Source: Oncomelania hupensis (Eukaryota; Mollusca; Gastropoda; Littorinimorpha; Pomatiopsidae). Taken from it: a stretch of 64,000 bases of DNA. Each line of letters opens with the position of its first letter. Within the stretch, counting starts at the first letter, position 1. A program made the translations under genes and the position numbers. Where the stretch lies: the NCBI GenBank assembly GCA_036898135.1, contig CM072513.1, positions 79,859,963 to 79,923,962 of the forward strand. The letters are read 5' to 3'. Under the pieces are notes generated by a model that ran no database searches, was not told where the DNA came from, and saw only the letters and a list, made by a program, of their open reading frames with translations. Below are positions 22,500 to 32,496 of the stretch, piece after piece.

Positions 22500-22946
22500 G
22501 CAACTGAGGTGTGCAACGTCTCGGGAAGGAGGAAGAATGGGGAGAAGACAAAAACACATCCAGAAGAATGGTTGAAGAAAAGGAAGAATACGAAGATGAA
22601 GAAGGAGGAGGAGGAGAAGGAGGAGAACAATTATCCCAATTGCAGAAAGGAAGAAGGGCCGGAGAAGAAGGAGGAGTAGAAGAAGAAGAAGAAGAAGAAG
22701 GAGGAGGAGGAGGAGGAAGAGGAGGAAATTAAAAAGAAGAAGAAGAAAGAAGAAGAAGAAGAAGAAAGAAGAGAAGGATCTAGGAGGACACGAAAAAGAA
22801 GGTTAATGAGAGAAAAACGACAGAAGGACAGATCTAGAAGAATGATTGAAGAAGAGGAACAATAAGAAGATAAAGACGACGATGATGATGGTGGTGCTGC
22901 TGATAATAATAATGATGATGGTGATGATAATGGTGGCGATGCTGCT

Positions 22947-22977
<31 letters not shown>

Positions 22978-23205
22978 ACGATGAAAACAAAGAAATTATA
23001 GAAGAACGATAAGAAAAGGAAGAAGAAGAAAAATAAATAAAAAGAAGAAGAAGGAAGAGGAGGAGGAGGAGGACGCGGAGATGGCGGAAGAAGAAGAAGA
23101 AGAAGAAGAAGAAGAAGAAGAAGAAGAAGAAGAAGAAGAAGAAGAAGAACAGGTGGACGAGAAGAAGAAAAACAAGAAGGAGGAGGAGAAGAAGAAGACT
23201 GTTTA
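22500..23205. repeat. Purine-rich GAA/GAG/GAT tract
   Basis: About 700 bp of almost uninterrupted purines on the plus strand, including pure GAA at about 23084-23149, with GAT blocks at 22880-22985. Long Glu-rich and Ser/Phe-rich frames are artefacts. Such tracts can adopt triplex (H-DNA) structures. Confidence 0.93.
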
Positions 23206-23756
23206 CTCACCTATTCGAAATAAAGCTCTAATCTTGGCCAACGACTCCGCTATTGGCTGCCAAGCCATTGACTCCGCGTGTCGTCTGACCTTTGACCCAT
23301 CGCACGTGACGCGCACGCAGTTTTCCCGCCTCCCGCGCTTTTGAATCTCGGTCTAGCTTCCGTGTCGCAATGCGGTCACGCTTCGTCATCCTGATGTCAC
23401 AAACATTAAAACGCTCTTTTTTATGACTTGATGCCGTCGGTTCATGCCATACCCTCTGGTTTAGAGAATCTCTGAACCTACCTTTTGAAGCTGAATGTAA
23501 CGCTGGTATTCTATAGCTCTGTCTTTGCAATAGCGTCAAAGACGAAATATAGATTACATAGCGCCACTACGGTGATCGCCAGTCAGCCTGAAAAGATGAA
23601 AAGATCTAAGATATCTGTAACAGATCTGTCGGCGTGTCATAATCTTCCCAAAAGGGAGGGAACATTCCGAGGCGGGTTGCAGCATCTCACCAATTTGGTC
23701 TCGTCTCGCGTTGCCGTACGTCATCGTTAGCTAACGGGTGGTCTTGCTATGTCAGA
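23206..23756. other. Gene-free CpG-containing stretch
   Basis: The sequence 23225-23345 is unusually rich in CpG for the area and contains GCACGTGACGCGCACGC, with an E-box core CACGTG, and GCCTCCCGCGCTTTT. No ORF or splice structure supports a promoter assignment. Confidence 0.3.
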
Positions 23757-23905
23757 TTGTGTGTATGTGTGTGTGTGTGTAAGCCTATGTGTGTGTGAGT
23801 GTTTGTGTGTGCGCGCGCACGCGTGTGTTTGTGTGTGTACGTGTACGTGTATACCTACGTGTGTGTGTTCAGGTTATTGTGTGTGTGTGTGCGCGCGCGC
23901 GCATG
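23757..23905. repeat. (GT)n microsatellite
   Basis: GT runs interrupted by GCGCGCGC and TACGTGTACG blocks, a composition able to form Z-DNA. Confidence 0.9.
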
Positions 23906-24178
23906 TTTTTGTTTTCATGTATTGATAGATGTACATGTTGTTTTTGTCTGTCTGCAAATCTGTCTGTAAGTCTGTGGGTCTGTCTGTATGTATTTACACA
24001 AGACAAGGCTTACCTCCACTGCAAACAGACCTGGCTTTCCGCCTCGCGTCTCTACAATCAATTCCTTTGAAGTCCTCCCACACAATACGTGCATGATTTT
24101 TTAAAAGAAGTAAAGTGTAATATGAATACAGCTTATATATTATCGCTGAATTTCTGAATTTAGAATAATTATGTCTCA

Positions 24179-24648
24179 CTATCCTATCCTATCCTATCCT
24201 ATCCCGTAACCCGGAGGTCGTAGGGGCACCACAGATGATCGCTTAACCAGCATACTCCATCTTTCTCTGTCCTCAGCAGCCCTGATCGCTTCGCTCAGTG
24301 TCAAACCAGTCCATTCTCGAATGTTGTCCTCCCACCTCTTTTTCGGTCTCCCTCTTCTTCTACCTCCTTGCACTGTGCCTTGCAGAATAGTCATTGCAAG
24401 GCCTGAAGATCTTGTGACGTGGCCATACCATCGGAGTTTCCGTTTCTCCACCACTGTGAGCAGGTCATCATGTTGTCCAATGGCTAGTGTGATGGTCTGT
24501 CGGACTTCGTTGTTGGTGATGTGTTGGGTATAGGAAATGCCAAGAAGTCTTCTATAGCACCTCATCTCCATGCTTTGTATTCTTCGTTGTAGATCTGCTG
24601 TGAGGGTCCATGCTTCGCAAGCATATAGGAAGATGGAGATGACAAGGG
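24179..24648 (-). mobile_element. RTE-like LINE, 3' copy
   Basis: Minus-strand copy from the coding segment just before RRIQSMEMRCYRRLLGIS to the GGATA tail (complement 24181-24204). One frame of 125 codons stays open to the natural stop, so this copy is young. It ends where GACAAGGGGG departs from the family sequence. Confidence 0.88.
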
Positions 24649-24675
24649 GGCGATGGTGTTTCGAATTTTATAGCC

Positions 24676-24815
24676 ACTTATTTATTTATTTATTTATTTA
24701 TTTAATCGTTCTTATATAGCGCTTTTCCAGCTCAAGAGCTGCTCAAGGCGCTGGCCGATACAGGATCTAACTCAAGCCGCCCGAGACGCCCACCCGCAGC
24801 CTTAGATTGTTTCAG
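24676..24815 (-). mobile_element. Family B SINE fragment
   Basis: Tail-first copy: a TTTA microsatellite, CTTATATAGCGCTTTTCCAG, GAGCTGCTCAAGGCGCTGGC, GGATCTAACTCAAGCCGCCC. It lacks the head-proximal half. Confidence 0.8.
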
Positions 24816-25193
24816 CCACTGCCCGATGATGAGAAAGTAGCTGCCTAGCTTATCAGGGAGCGAACCATTCGCACTGACAATTGAACTTTTAAGTTAGTTT
24901 CGTACTTCGAAGATCGTGTATAGAGTAGAGGAAATAAATGTGTGATTTTTACTTTTATCAAGTGGCTGGACTACATATGATTCATAGCCGTGTGAAAGCT
25001 AGTGTGACAGTAATCTTTTACCATTTTTCTATCTATCTCTGTACCCCAGCCTTAACACAGACCGAGCTAAACAAATAAATGTATTAAGGTAATTCACCAG
25101 GTGACTCACTAGCGGTACCCATAGAATAAGACGAGAGGGTTACAGCATTCCATTGTGCAGGGCCCAGCACCAATAAAAACCCCGTCACAGTAA
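24816..25193. other. Gene-free stretch with an LTR-end-like block
   Basis: GCATTCCATTGTGCAGGGCC at about 25145, then CCAATAAAAACCCCGTCACA, recurs diverged at about 29790-29826. An AATAAA followed by a CA end looks like an LTR terminus, but no partner is visible. Confidence 0.4.
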
Positions 25194-25302
25194 CTCAGAT
25201 TCGTTTATCCACGCAACCTGTTCACTCAGCAACAAGGCAGGAGTCGTCGTATGAAGTTTTCCAACTTTATTCAGCGTACATCAACAACTGCATACAATCG
25301 TA
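25194..25302. mobile_element. Family L LTR fragment
   Basis: The blocks CAGATTCGTTTATCCACGCA and ATGAAGTTTTCCAACTTTAT, then CATCAACAACTGCATACAAT, match the R/U5 side of the solo LTR at 6375-6917. Confidence 0.65.
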
Positions 25303-25308
25303 TGTACA

Positions 25309-25388
25309 AGAGTAGGTACTCAGTCACAGTTGAGTCAACTGGGGGCGTTGTTATTTGTCGCTTCACGTTTTGCGGTCACCCATCCAAG
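25309..25388 (-). mobile_element. Fragment of the tRNA/5S SINE
   Basis: Contains the middle of the family (complement of GGATGGGTGACCGCAAAACG) and stops abruptly at CCATCCAAGT, inside the 5S-like box, where Harbinger-like sequence begins. Confidence 0.75.
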
Positions 25389-25522
25389 TCACGAGCGTTC
25401 GTAAGTCTCCAGTCGTTCGTAAATTCGGTCGAAACTTTACGGGTGCTATCTCCTTGTTGTAACTCTTTCCGTAAGTAATAATGCCCATAACGTCGTTCAA
25501 AAGCGCATGCGCGAGAGAAAAC

Positions 25523-25734
25523 ATGGCTTCTAACAGGCTTGTTTATCAAGTCATGTTTCAAAGGCCATTTCTACGAGAATGCGTGTTTAGGAATCGTTTG
25601 AAACCTTTTGATTATTGTGATGATCTAGAAATTCGATCGAAGTTTTGGTTTCAACGTGCCGACATCATAGATTATATGAAATTGTTGAAGACGACCTAGA
25701 ATTTGTCGTAGTTGTTCGCTACAAACTACATTAA
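25523..25734 (+). pseudogene. Harbinger transposase N-terminal remnant
   Basis: The first frame (ATG 25523) contains FRNRLKPFDYCDDLEIRSKF, which matches the start of HARBI1-type nucleases (R-x-R-x-x-P-x-x-x-x-x-D-x-E, then an aromatic-rich helix). After a frame change near 25687 the text continues as EDDLEFVVVVRYKL, the expected next segment. The DDE core is absent. It is a broken, truncated relative of the copies at 27340 and 52243. I could not define its inverted repeats. Confidence 0.65.
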
Positions 25735-25740
25735 ACAAAC

Positions 25741-25984
25741 AGGCAAGTAACCAAATTGAATTGACATAACATTCGTTGCCGCCGGTTTAATCTGAACATT
25801 ATACCATGGTTTCACTTATTGATAAACATCAACCATTCGGGCCGTCGCAATAACTACAACAATTCACACTTTTCTGCTATCCTATGCACCGTTAATGAGT
25901 TATTTCCAAATATTCAAGAATAATATGTGTCACTGGCCACCAGTATCGTACCCTATATATTTGCTGCAGTTTATTATCCCTTTC
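25741..25984. other. Unrecognised sequence
   Basis: AT-rich sequence that may be the interior of the degenerate Harbinger copy. Nothing else is visible. Confidence 0.3.
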
Positions 25985-26165
25985 TATCGCCAGTGGCGCG
26001 CCTAAACCCTACCTACCTAACATTATTTGTGAATTTTTGAAAAATATTCGGAAAAACGCCCAGATGCTGGCTCGAACCCACACCTGTCAGGCGCCATTGG
26101 TTTCTTGCTTGTGGGCAAGGCAAGTTAGTCCCGCCTTAGCCCACTTGGCCACAACGCTCGCCTAA
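25985..26165 (-). mobile_element. tRNA-derived SINE with Leu/Ser-like head
   Basis: The minus strand starts with GTGGCCAAGTGGGCTAAGGC (A box, complement near 26134-26151), has a long variable-arm-like spacer, and then a B box GGGTTCGAGCC (complement 26069-26079). The long spacing between the boxes resembles class II tRNAs. A sister copy lies at 37858-38105. Confidence 0.7.
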
Positions 26166-26780
26166 CACAGTCAACTACTTCGTGTTTTGTGAAGGTTGCG
26201 ACGGCGAAGCTATGGAAAACTACAAGAGTCTTCAGGTCCTGTTTCACTTTCTGTCGATGATCGACGCTCCTCCGAAGTCGCCACAAATACAGGCCTCTAC
26301 GATTGTTTTTTTTGCATTCTTTCACTGAGCATGTACTTCCTCCACCGTTTTTATACTTATCCCACTCGTTTTCTGGCTCTAACAATCGTCGTTTTCGGCA
26401 ATTTGCCATATTTAAAAGTCACGCATCAAGCTTTAATAAAAGCAAAACAAGCCAGACCGGAACTTGGTTTCATTCTAACCTCGTTTTAATTTATAATGGC
26501 GATACCCACGAGTTTTTATGAGAGGTGCCGGAAAGTTGTGAATAGCACTAGCGACAAACCTTTATGTACGGGGCCAAGCGACGCACGTGAAGTTCGTGCA
26601 GAAACTGTGGGCATCAGTAAGCCCACGAAAACTTATCTACCGTCTTCAACGCTAACTACAGCACGTGCCAAGGACGTTCACGTATTGAATCCCAGTGCGT
26701 CTCAACCGTCGTCGTGACCTGTATCAGCCAGTTTCAACAACAGGCCTATGCACCAACCGCACAACAGCGACAAGGATCCG
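26166..26780. other. Unrecognised stretch with small frames
   Basis: Frames at 26196-26489 and 26496-26717 (the latter includes RKVVNSTSDKPLCTGPSDAR) have no recognisable domain. Either a small unknown gene part or retroelement debris is possible. Confidence 0.25.
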
Positions 26781-27339
26781 ATCCTATCCTATCCCGTAAC
26801 TCGGAGGTCGTAGGGGCACCACAGATGGTCGTTTAACCAGCGTACTCCATCTTTCCCTGTCCTCAGCAACCCTCGTGGCTTCGCTCAGTGTCAAGCCAGT
26901 CCATTCTCGAATGTTGTCCTCCCACCTCTTTTTCGGTCTCCCTCTTCTTCTACCTCCTTGCACTGTGCCTTGCAGGATGGTCTTTGCAAGGCCTGATGAT
27001 TTGGTGACGTGGCCATACCATCGGAGTTCCCGTTTCTTCACCACTGTGAGTAGGTCATCGTGTTGTCCAATGGCTTGTGTGATGGTCTATCGGACTTCGT
27101 CGTTGGTGATGTGCTGGGTATAGGAAATGCCCAGAAGTCTTCTGTAACACCTCATCTCCATGCTTTGTATTCTTCGTTGTACATCTGCTATGCATGTGAG
27201 GGTCCATGCTTCGCAAGCGTATAGGCAGATGGAGATGACAAGGTAGCACAGCAGCCTTACATTGGAATGTAGACTGATGGTCCTGTCTTTCCAAATTGGC
27301 TTAAGCCTTGCCAGGGCAGCAGTTGTTTGTGCGATCCTG
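26781..27339 (-). mobile_element. RTE-like LINE, 3' half of a split copy
   Basis: Minus-strand LINE from the GGATA tail (complement 26781-26795) up to the Harbinger insertion. The coding text breaks off at GATCCTG (27334-27339) and resumes after the transposon at 29389. A 6-bp insertion and a frame change occur inside. Confidence 0.9.
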
Positions 27340-27592
27340 TGGCCGAGGTCTTGACGAATACGTAGCTGCGCAATGACTTACGAACGCGCAAAGCCTACGT
27401 CTATCGTAGCTGCGCAAATGCGTATCTTGGTGGTCACCACGCATGCTTTGTCGCTTGCGGAGTAACGTATTACGTTTGGCCTTACGTTGAGAGTAAAGTT
27501 GGGATATTTTTGGCGCAAATTGGGGAAAACCCGGTAAAACACGGTATTCTCCTTCTGTCGTGACGTAACGAGAAAAATAGAAGACGACAAAG

Positions 27593-27833
27593 ATGGAAGG
27601 AAAAACTAAAGTATCCCAGCCAAGATCCGCCAATTTTACAGAAGGAGAAGTTCACTGCTTGCTTGACCTGATCAAGCAACACTCAGATGACTTGTTCAGC
27701 AAGCTCAGCAACAAAATTACGGCAAAAACAAAGCAAACCCTGTGGAATGAAATAACCATGCGTGTAAACGCATATGGACAACACAGACAAAAACTCCCCA
27801 AGTGAAAAAGAAATGGTCTGATTTCATTTGATG
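27593..27833 (+). pseudogene. Harbinger Myb/SANT-like protein, frameshifted
   Basis: The first frame (ATG 27593, stop 27803-27805) contains RSANFTEGEVHCLLDLIKQH and TLWNEITMRVNAYG, the first two helices of a Myb/SANT-like DNA-binding domain as in MSANTD-type proteins. The expected third helix, VKKKWSDF, appears in another frame at about 27802-27825. A single frameshift near 27795 has therefore split the domain. In Harbinger the Myb-like protein helps carry the transposase to the nucleus and to the ends. It lies in opposite orientation to the transposase. Confidence 0.75.
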
Positions 27834-27905
27834 CAGGCTGTGAAGCACCTTCAGAGCAAACTAAAACACCCTCCGACAGGTGGAGGACCTCCTCCCGCGA
27901 TAAAA

Positions 27906-28345
27906 TAATAATAATAATAATAACGGATTTTTATATAGCGGGTACTCCAGCCTATGACTAGACTCACCACGCTTTACATAGTCATTACATATAAATACAT
28001 GCACTCGATAAAACATCACTTTTGCTACAATACACCAAAGACGGAACAGTAAAGGTACAGACTATTTACTACGGAACAGTAAAGATACAGACTATTTACA
28101 ACTATGTACATAAATTACAAAAAAAGACCGAAATAGACTATTTACAACTATGTGCACAAATGACAAAAAAGACAGAAATAGAATAGCAAAAACCTATTCA
28201 CGGCTATTTATATGCCCGGTTAGGCCCAGGAAGAAAAACGGTATAAATATTTACAGTCGTTTATACACTTACGGATACCATGGTGGCATGATTTTGTGTT
28301 GGATATTCTGGGACAAGAAATATGCCTTCTGGAAGGAATTACAGG
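27906..28345. repeat. Inserted simple and tandem repeats inside Harbinger
   Basis: A short AAT run (27906-27923) is followed by a TTTTTATATAGCGGGT tail-like block. Short tandem units around GACAGACTATTTAC-type motifs (ACGGAACAGTAAAGRTACAG, then ACTATTTACAACTATGT) occupy 28039-28190. The whole looks like a retroposon inserted into the transposase 3' end. Confidence 0.55.
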
Positions 28346-28349
28346 CACG

Positions 28350-28352
<3 letters not shown>

Positions 28353-28437
<85 letters not shown>

Positions 28438-28460
28438 ACTCACACACACACACACACACA
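28353..28460. repeat. (CT)n followed by (CA)n
   Basis: About 80 bp of CT and 27 bp of CA lie exactly where the transposase frame loses homology, so the microsatellite marks the break. Confidence 0.95.
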
Positions 28461-28909
28461 TGCGTGAGTCATGTACTGAACCCGGCCAGCGGACAACACA
28501 GTTTGTGATGAGCATTTCTGCATTGCAGATGAGTTGTACATTGATTGAGTGCTTGCCTTTGCAGTTGACATATTCAAATTCATTGATGACAGGTGCAATT
28601 ATCTGAACATGTGTGCAATCAATGCAGCCCAGTACGTTTGGGAAACCTGCAAACTGGTAAAAACTCTCAATCACAACATCTGCTTTTCTTTGGGTGGCTG
28701 GAAGCTTAACGTATTCCCCCAGCCTTCGAGACAGAATTGAGGAAAATCGGGCAATAATTCTACCTACTGTTCGTCGGTCCACATTGAACAGGTATCCAAT
28801 AATTTGTTGAAATGATCCTGGTTGAAATAACGTAATGCGATCAACACTTGCATCAATGGAGGCAGAGAACTTCCTCTCGGGAGTGGGTGTTCCAGCTCGT
28901 CTCCGGACA

Positions 28910-28910
<1 letters not shown>
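28461..28910 (-). pseudogene. Harbinger transposase, central part
   Basis: The minus-strand frame carries the helix-turn-helix region (FQQIIGYLFNVDRRTVGRII) and the start of the DDE nuclease fold: FPNVLGCIDCTHVQI with the first catalytic Asp, then CKGKHSINVQLIC, then WPGSVHDSR. The following GDSGY block with the second Asp, and the Glu, are missing because a CT/CA microsatellite interrupts the gene. The N-terminus is detached by an AAT insertion. HARBI1-family nucleases cut and paste the element in the nucleus. Confidence 0.88.
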
Positions 28911-28973
<63 letters not shown>

Positions 28974-29058
28974 TGCATTTATACAACGCATTTTTCATTA
29001 GAATAACAACTCAATGCGTTTACACACATCGTTCGTACGCATCGTCACAACATTCGCA
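28911..29058. repeat. (AAT)n and short insertion in the transposase
   Basis: An AAT run (28913-28971) and ~90 bp of GCATTTATACAACGCATTTT-type sequence separate the two transposase parts. Confidence 0.85.
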
Positions 29059-29217
29059 CTACATCATGTACAGATCAACAAGAGTAACAAATCTAGCAAA
29101 CAGTTCCACATCATCATATACATCAAATGGGTTGGTTCTATCTCGAAGGATCCGTTGGCACCTGAAATTCCTCCTCAGTAGCATACGAAAGAATGATAAT
29201 TGTCCGCCTTTGTTCAT
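29059..29217 (-). pseudogene. Harbinger transposase, N-terminal exon-like piece
   Basis: A 52-codon frame from ATG at 29215-29217 reads LRRNFRCQRILRDRTNPFDV and then YDDVELFARF. This is the conserved N-terminus of HARBI1-like transposases (RDRTNP followed by an acidic DD-x-EL motif). It lies just inside the right inverted repeat, as expected for the 5' end of the minus-strand gene. It is cut from the rest of the protein by the AAT insertion. Confidence 0.8.
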
Positions 29218-29388
29218 GTTACGCAAAGGTTTACGACAGGAGGGGAGCAGTCGTAACTATGCGCTGAACGTCGCAGCTAAATTTAGCCTACGCAAGCGTC
29301 ATGACCAGCACGTTTCGGAGTTTACGTTGTTCGTAGGCTCTACGCATTGCGTAAAGATGCTACGTATTTGACAAGACCTCGGCCCCTG

Positions 29389-29728
29389 GAGAGGACTTCC
29401 TGTCGCGGGACCCATTGTCTGATACAATGGCTCCTAAATATTTGAAGCTATGTACTGTGTTGAGGATTTGGCCTTGGACTTTGATGTCCGTGTTGATGCC
29501 ATTGGTGTTGTTGGTCATCATTTGGTCTTCTCTGCACTTATTTCCATTCCAATAGGCTCTGGAGGTGATGTCAAGCCTCTGTACCAGCTGTTTAAGTTCC
29601 TCTCCAGCCAATCCATCAATGTCATCCGCTAAACGAAGGTTGGAGATTGCTCTACCCCCTCTGCTGACTGTGCCTTCGTGATCTGCAAGGGCATTTGACA
29701 AGATGCGCTCTAAGATGTTGAAGAGTGT
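29389..29728 (-). mobile_element. RTE-like LINE, 5' part of the split copy
   Basis: Continues the LINE interrupted at 27339. The minus strand encodes the segment from TLFNILERILSNALADHEG to VSDNGSRDRKSSPG, with FADD replaced by LADD (complement near 29628-29639), a damaged catalytic motif. It is 5'-truncated near GAAGAGTGT at about 29727. Confidence 0.88.
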
Positions 29729-29849
29729 ATTAAGATTAGTCATATGGTGATTAAACTAGCCGATCCTCGCAGACAAAGTGGGTAATAGCATTCCATCGTG
29801 CAGAGCCCAGTAACAATAGACCCACCGTCACAAATATGTTATTATAGAA
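29729..29849. other. LTR-end-like block
   Basis: GCATTCCATCGTGCAGAGCC and ACCGTCACA repeat the block seen near 25145-25195. Not assigned. Confidence 0.4.
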
Positions 29850-30235
29850 AGAATTAATCTACGCCAAATGGCTTGTTTTGCTATGACTTTTAAGAAGAAC
29901 ATTTGTAGTAAACTTTAAAGAAACCACCCTTTTACCTAGACATTAAAATAATAACCAATCAGTTGTTGTTTTAACTGTGAACATAGTCTGTTGGTTTTTT
30001 TTTGTTTGCCTGTGCATATTTAATAATATAAAGAATTAACCAACGCCAAAAGATCTTGTTTTGCTAAGACTCCTAAGAGGAACATTTGTAGTTAAACCAC
30101 TAAGATAACTTGCTAGCAAATTCGCTTCATTTTTAGCTGTCAAAATAGTTGTTTGTTGTTTGCCAATGTTTATATTTTTTTTAATCTACACTAAATTTAA
30201 GGTCTTTTCCCCAGGACGTCTAAGAAGTCATAGAA
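29850..30235. repeat. Degenerate ~185-bp tandem repeat
   Basis: Two clear units (about 29848-30030 and 30031-30190) begin GAATTAAYC.ACGCCAAA and contain TTGTTTTGCTA.GACT..TAAG followed by AACATTTGTAGT. A partial third unit starts near 30183. Confidence 0.65.
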
Positions 30236-30268
30236 CAAGAGGCAGAGAAAGAGGCGAGTTAGCATGCA

Positions 30269-30565
30269 AAAAAGGTAAAGGTAAAGGTGGTCCCATAGCC
30301 TTGTGGCCGTAGGGGAGCGTGATGTTGGAGATCACACTTATCTTGGGCCAGCGTAATGAGGGTGATGCCCATCTCTCTCCCTCGCTGCTTTACCTTCCCC
30401 ACCCTTAAGAGAGTAGGTACTCAGTCACAGTTGAGTCAACTGGGGCGTTGTTATTTGTTGCTTCACGTTTTGCGGTCACCCATCCAAGTGCTAACCGCAC
30501 TGGACGGTGCTTAACTTGCGACACAGTAGCGAGTGCTCCAACCACTGCGCAATCCGACACCCCAT
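30269..30565 (-). mobile_element. tRNA/5S chimeric SINE, copy 1
   Basis: Flanked by TTAGCATGCA at 30259-30268 and 30566-30575. The minus strand starts GGTGTCGGATTGCGCAGTGG with a tRNA A box, and 30 bp later enters AAGTTAAGCACCGTC, then GGTTAGCACTTGGATGGG and TGACCGC, the internal promoter region of 5S rRNA. It ends in an ACCTTTACC tail. Confidence 0.85.
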
Positions 30566-30575
30566 TTAGCATGCA

Positions 30576-31149
30576 CACAGTAATAAAACAAAATGACATC
30601 AAAGGATAGCAACACCGCTATAACATCAAGCTCAGAAACAAATATTACTCTACAACAACAAAAAGGGGTTGCATGGGAATACTATAATTTAAGGGCTCAC
30701 ACAAACGTTACAATTGACAGGTAGGGTAGAAGTGTGGCGGACCAGTAGAAGAGGAAGATTATACAGAATTGACAATTTGCTTACTTGGCGGGCCAGTGGT
30801 GGGTGAAATGAAGTAGAAGATGTGTGAAAACGAAGATTAAAGAATTGAAATTGCTTGCCACGCTAGCGACCAGCTTTGAATTGGATTACAGGGGAAACTA
30901 TAAACTGCAGTGCATACAAGCAAAAGCATCGCTCGGCTTTGAAGAGTGGAGTGCAATAGACACCGTTCGCTGCCTTGTTGACTGTGAACCTTATCATCCT
31001 GTAATCCGCACGTCGATTGTCCAAGAAAAAAGGAAAAAGGCTGACTGCGATCTTTGAACATCGCAATATGGACAGCATAATTATGCTTGTGACATTTCCC
31101 GCGTCTTGCTGATACATGTAGTAAACTGTATACCAAATAATGGAGTGAT
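30576..31149. other. Unrecognised stretch with a 77-codon frame
   Basis: The frame 30824-31057 (includes LQCIQAKASLGFEEWSAIDT) has no recognisable domain. No splice or promoter evidence is visible. Confidence 0.25.
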
Positions 31150-31255
31150 GGGCCCCGCAGCTTGAGTTAGGTCTTGACGTATCTGCAGGCGCCTTGAGTA
31201 CCTCTTGAGCTGGAAAAGCGCTATTATCAGAACTTCAAATGTTAAGTACAATATC
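31150..31255 (+). mobile_element. Family B SINE 3' fragment
   Basis: Reads CTTGAGTTAGGTCTTGACGT, then GCGCCTTGAGTACCTCTTGA, then GCTGGAAAAGCGCTATTAT: the tail-proximal part of the family. Confidence 0.7.
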
Positions 31256-31359
31256 CTTAGGACGGAGCATTAAAAGGGTAGGCTACCATTATCTCTCCTC
31301 GTCAGCGGCAAGGTCTAAAGCATGTGTTGAGTACGGCAAAATCAAACAGAAATCCCTTG

Positions 31360-31419
31360 TGTCGGATAGCGCAGTGGTTGGAGCACTCGCTACTGTGTCG
31401 CAAGTTAAGCACCGTCCAG
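31360..31419 (+). mobile_element. 5' fragment of the tRNA/5S SINE
   Basis: Matches the first ~60 bp of the family: TGTCGGATAGCGCAGTGG, then CACTCGCTACTGTGTCGC and AAGTTAAGCACCGTCCAGA. It then stops. Loss of the 3' part is unusual for a retroposed copy. Confidence 0.8.
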
Positions 31420-31860
31420 ATATTTTCTTGATGATCTGATGGTCTCAGCACATTTTCTGTCTCTTTCCACTTATGCGGCAGTCTTGCGGTGAAACACACA
31501 TTAATATCAGTCATGGCGGTCGTGTTTTCATTGTTCACTGCTGACCGTAGACGTAAAACAATTACTTTCAGTTCTCGGGCCTCTAGCTTGTATTTTGTAG
31601 GAAGACAAGGCATTTTCACATAGCAGCGCCTCAAAAGTAACTTCTAATGCTAGTGGCAATTCATTTCGCCGCACGGTGACGGAAAGTTTGATTTGTCAAA
31701 TTATGAGTTATGGCGAGCACTTGTGAAAGCGTCTTGCTGATAGCCTGGCAAGGGGGAGGACTCGAAACAATAAGAGAGACAGGGAGAGACAGAGAAAGAG
31801 ACGGAGAGAGAGAGAGGGAAACATAGAGAGAAAGAAAGAAGAAAGGACGAAAGATAGAGG
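31420..31860. other. Gene-free stretch
   Basis: Unique sequence passing into GA-rich cryptic repeat from about 31770. No gene is seen. Confidence 0.4.
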
Positions 31861-31862
31861 GG

Positions 31863-31932
<70 letters not shown>

Positions 31933-32496
31933 ACCCGATACACATTGGTCGAACGCTACCAGAAGTATGCGTTTTTAGTCGCCTCAACAGGCTATAAAGC
32001 ATGCTCCCATGCTTCAGAGCACTGCTTTCTATACGCTTCAAGCTCTATAGTCACGGAAAAAGCGCAATTTCACTGCAGTGAACTCATGAAAATAGAAAAA
32101 TGTAAGTTTCGTCTCCTCTAGGGGCCGAATTAGGTCAAACTGTATTAGTTTCTAGGTCAACTGTCTTTTACGAACCGTTTGACAATGTTTTTGTTGACGC
32201 CGGATAGTGTCATCACTTGGTTTCATGCAATTTAAGAATCCAACAAGGCAATTGGGTTTTTGGGACGGAAAGAGCGGACGGTGTAGAGCAACATTCTGTA
32301 TAATTATATTTACATTGAAATTGCGCTTTTTCCGTCACTATAGCGCTTGAAGCGTGTAGGAAGCAGTGCTCTGAAGCATGAGAGCATGCTTTATCGCCTG
32401 TTGAGGCGACAAGTAAAACATGCTTCTGGCAGCCTTCGACCAATGTGTACCGGGTGGAGAGAGAGAGAGAAGAAGAAGAAGAAGAGATTGAGAGAG

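Larger units (their letters stand above)
27340..29385. mobile_element. PIF/Harbinger transposon inserted in a LINE
   Basis: The 2,046-bp element has terminal inverted repeats TGGCCGAGGTCTTGACGAAT (left) and GGGCCGAGGTCTTGTCAAAT (right, complement). Both are followed by ACGTAGC and by TACG-rich subterminal sequence. It is flanked by CTG at 27337-27339 and 29386-29388. Removing the element and one CTG restores the LINE coding sequence. Inside are a plus-strand Myb-like ORF and a minus-strand HARBI1-type transposase, the two-gene layout of Harbinger. Simple-repeat insertions break the transposase, so the copy is not autonomous. Confidence 0.92.

Noticed and set aside
23081..23344. Glu-rich coding frame
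   Set aside because: It is produced by the GAA microsatellite and continues into unrelated sequence without a domain. The same holds for the Leu, Ser, Ile, Asp, His and Met homopolymer frames across the window.
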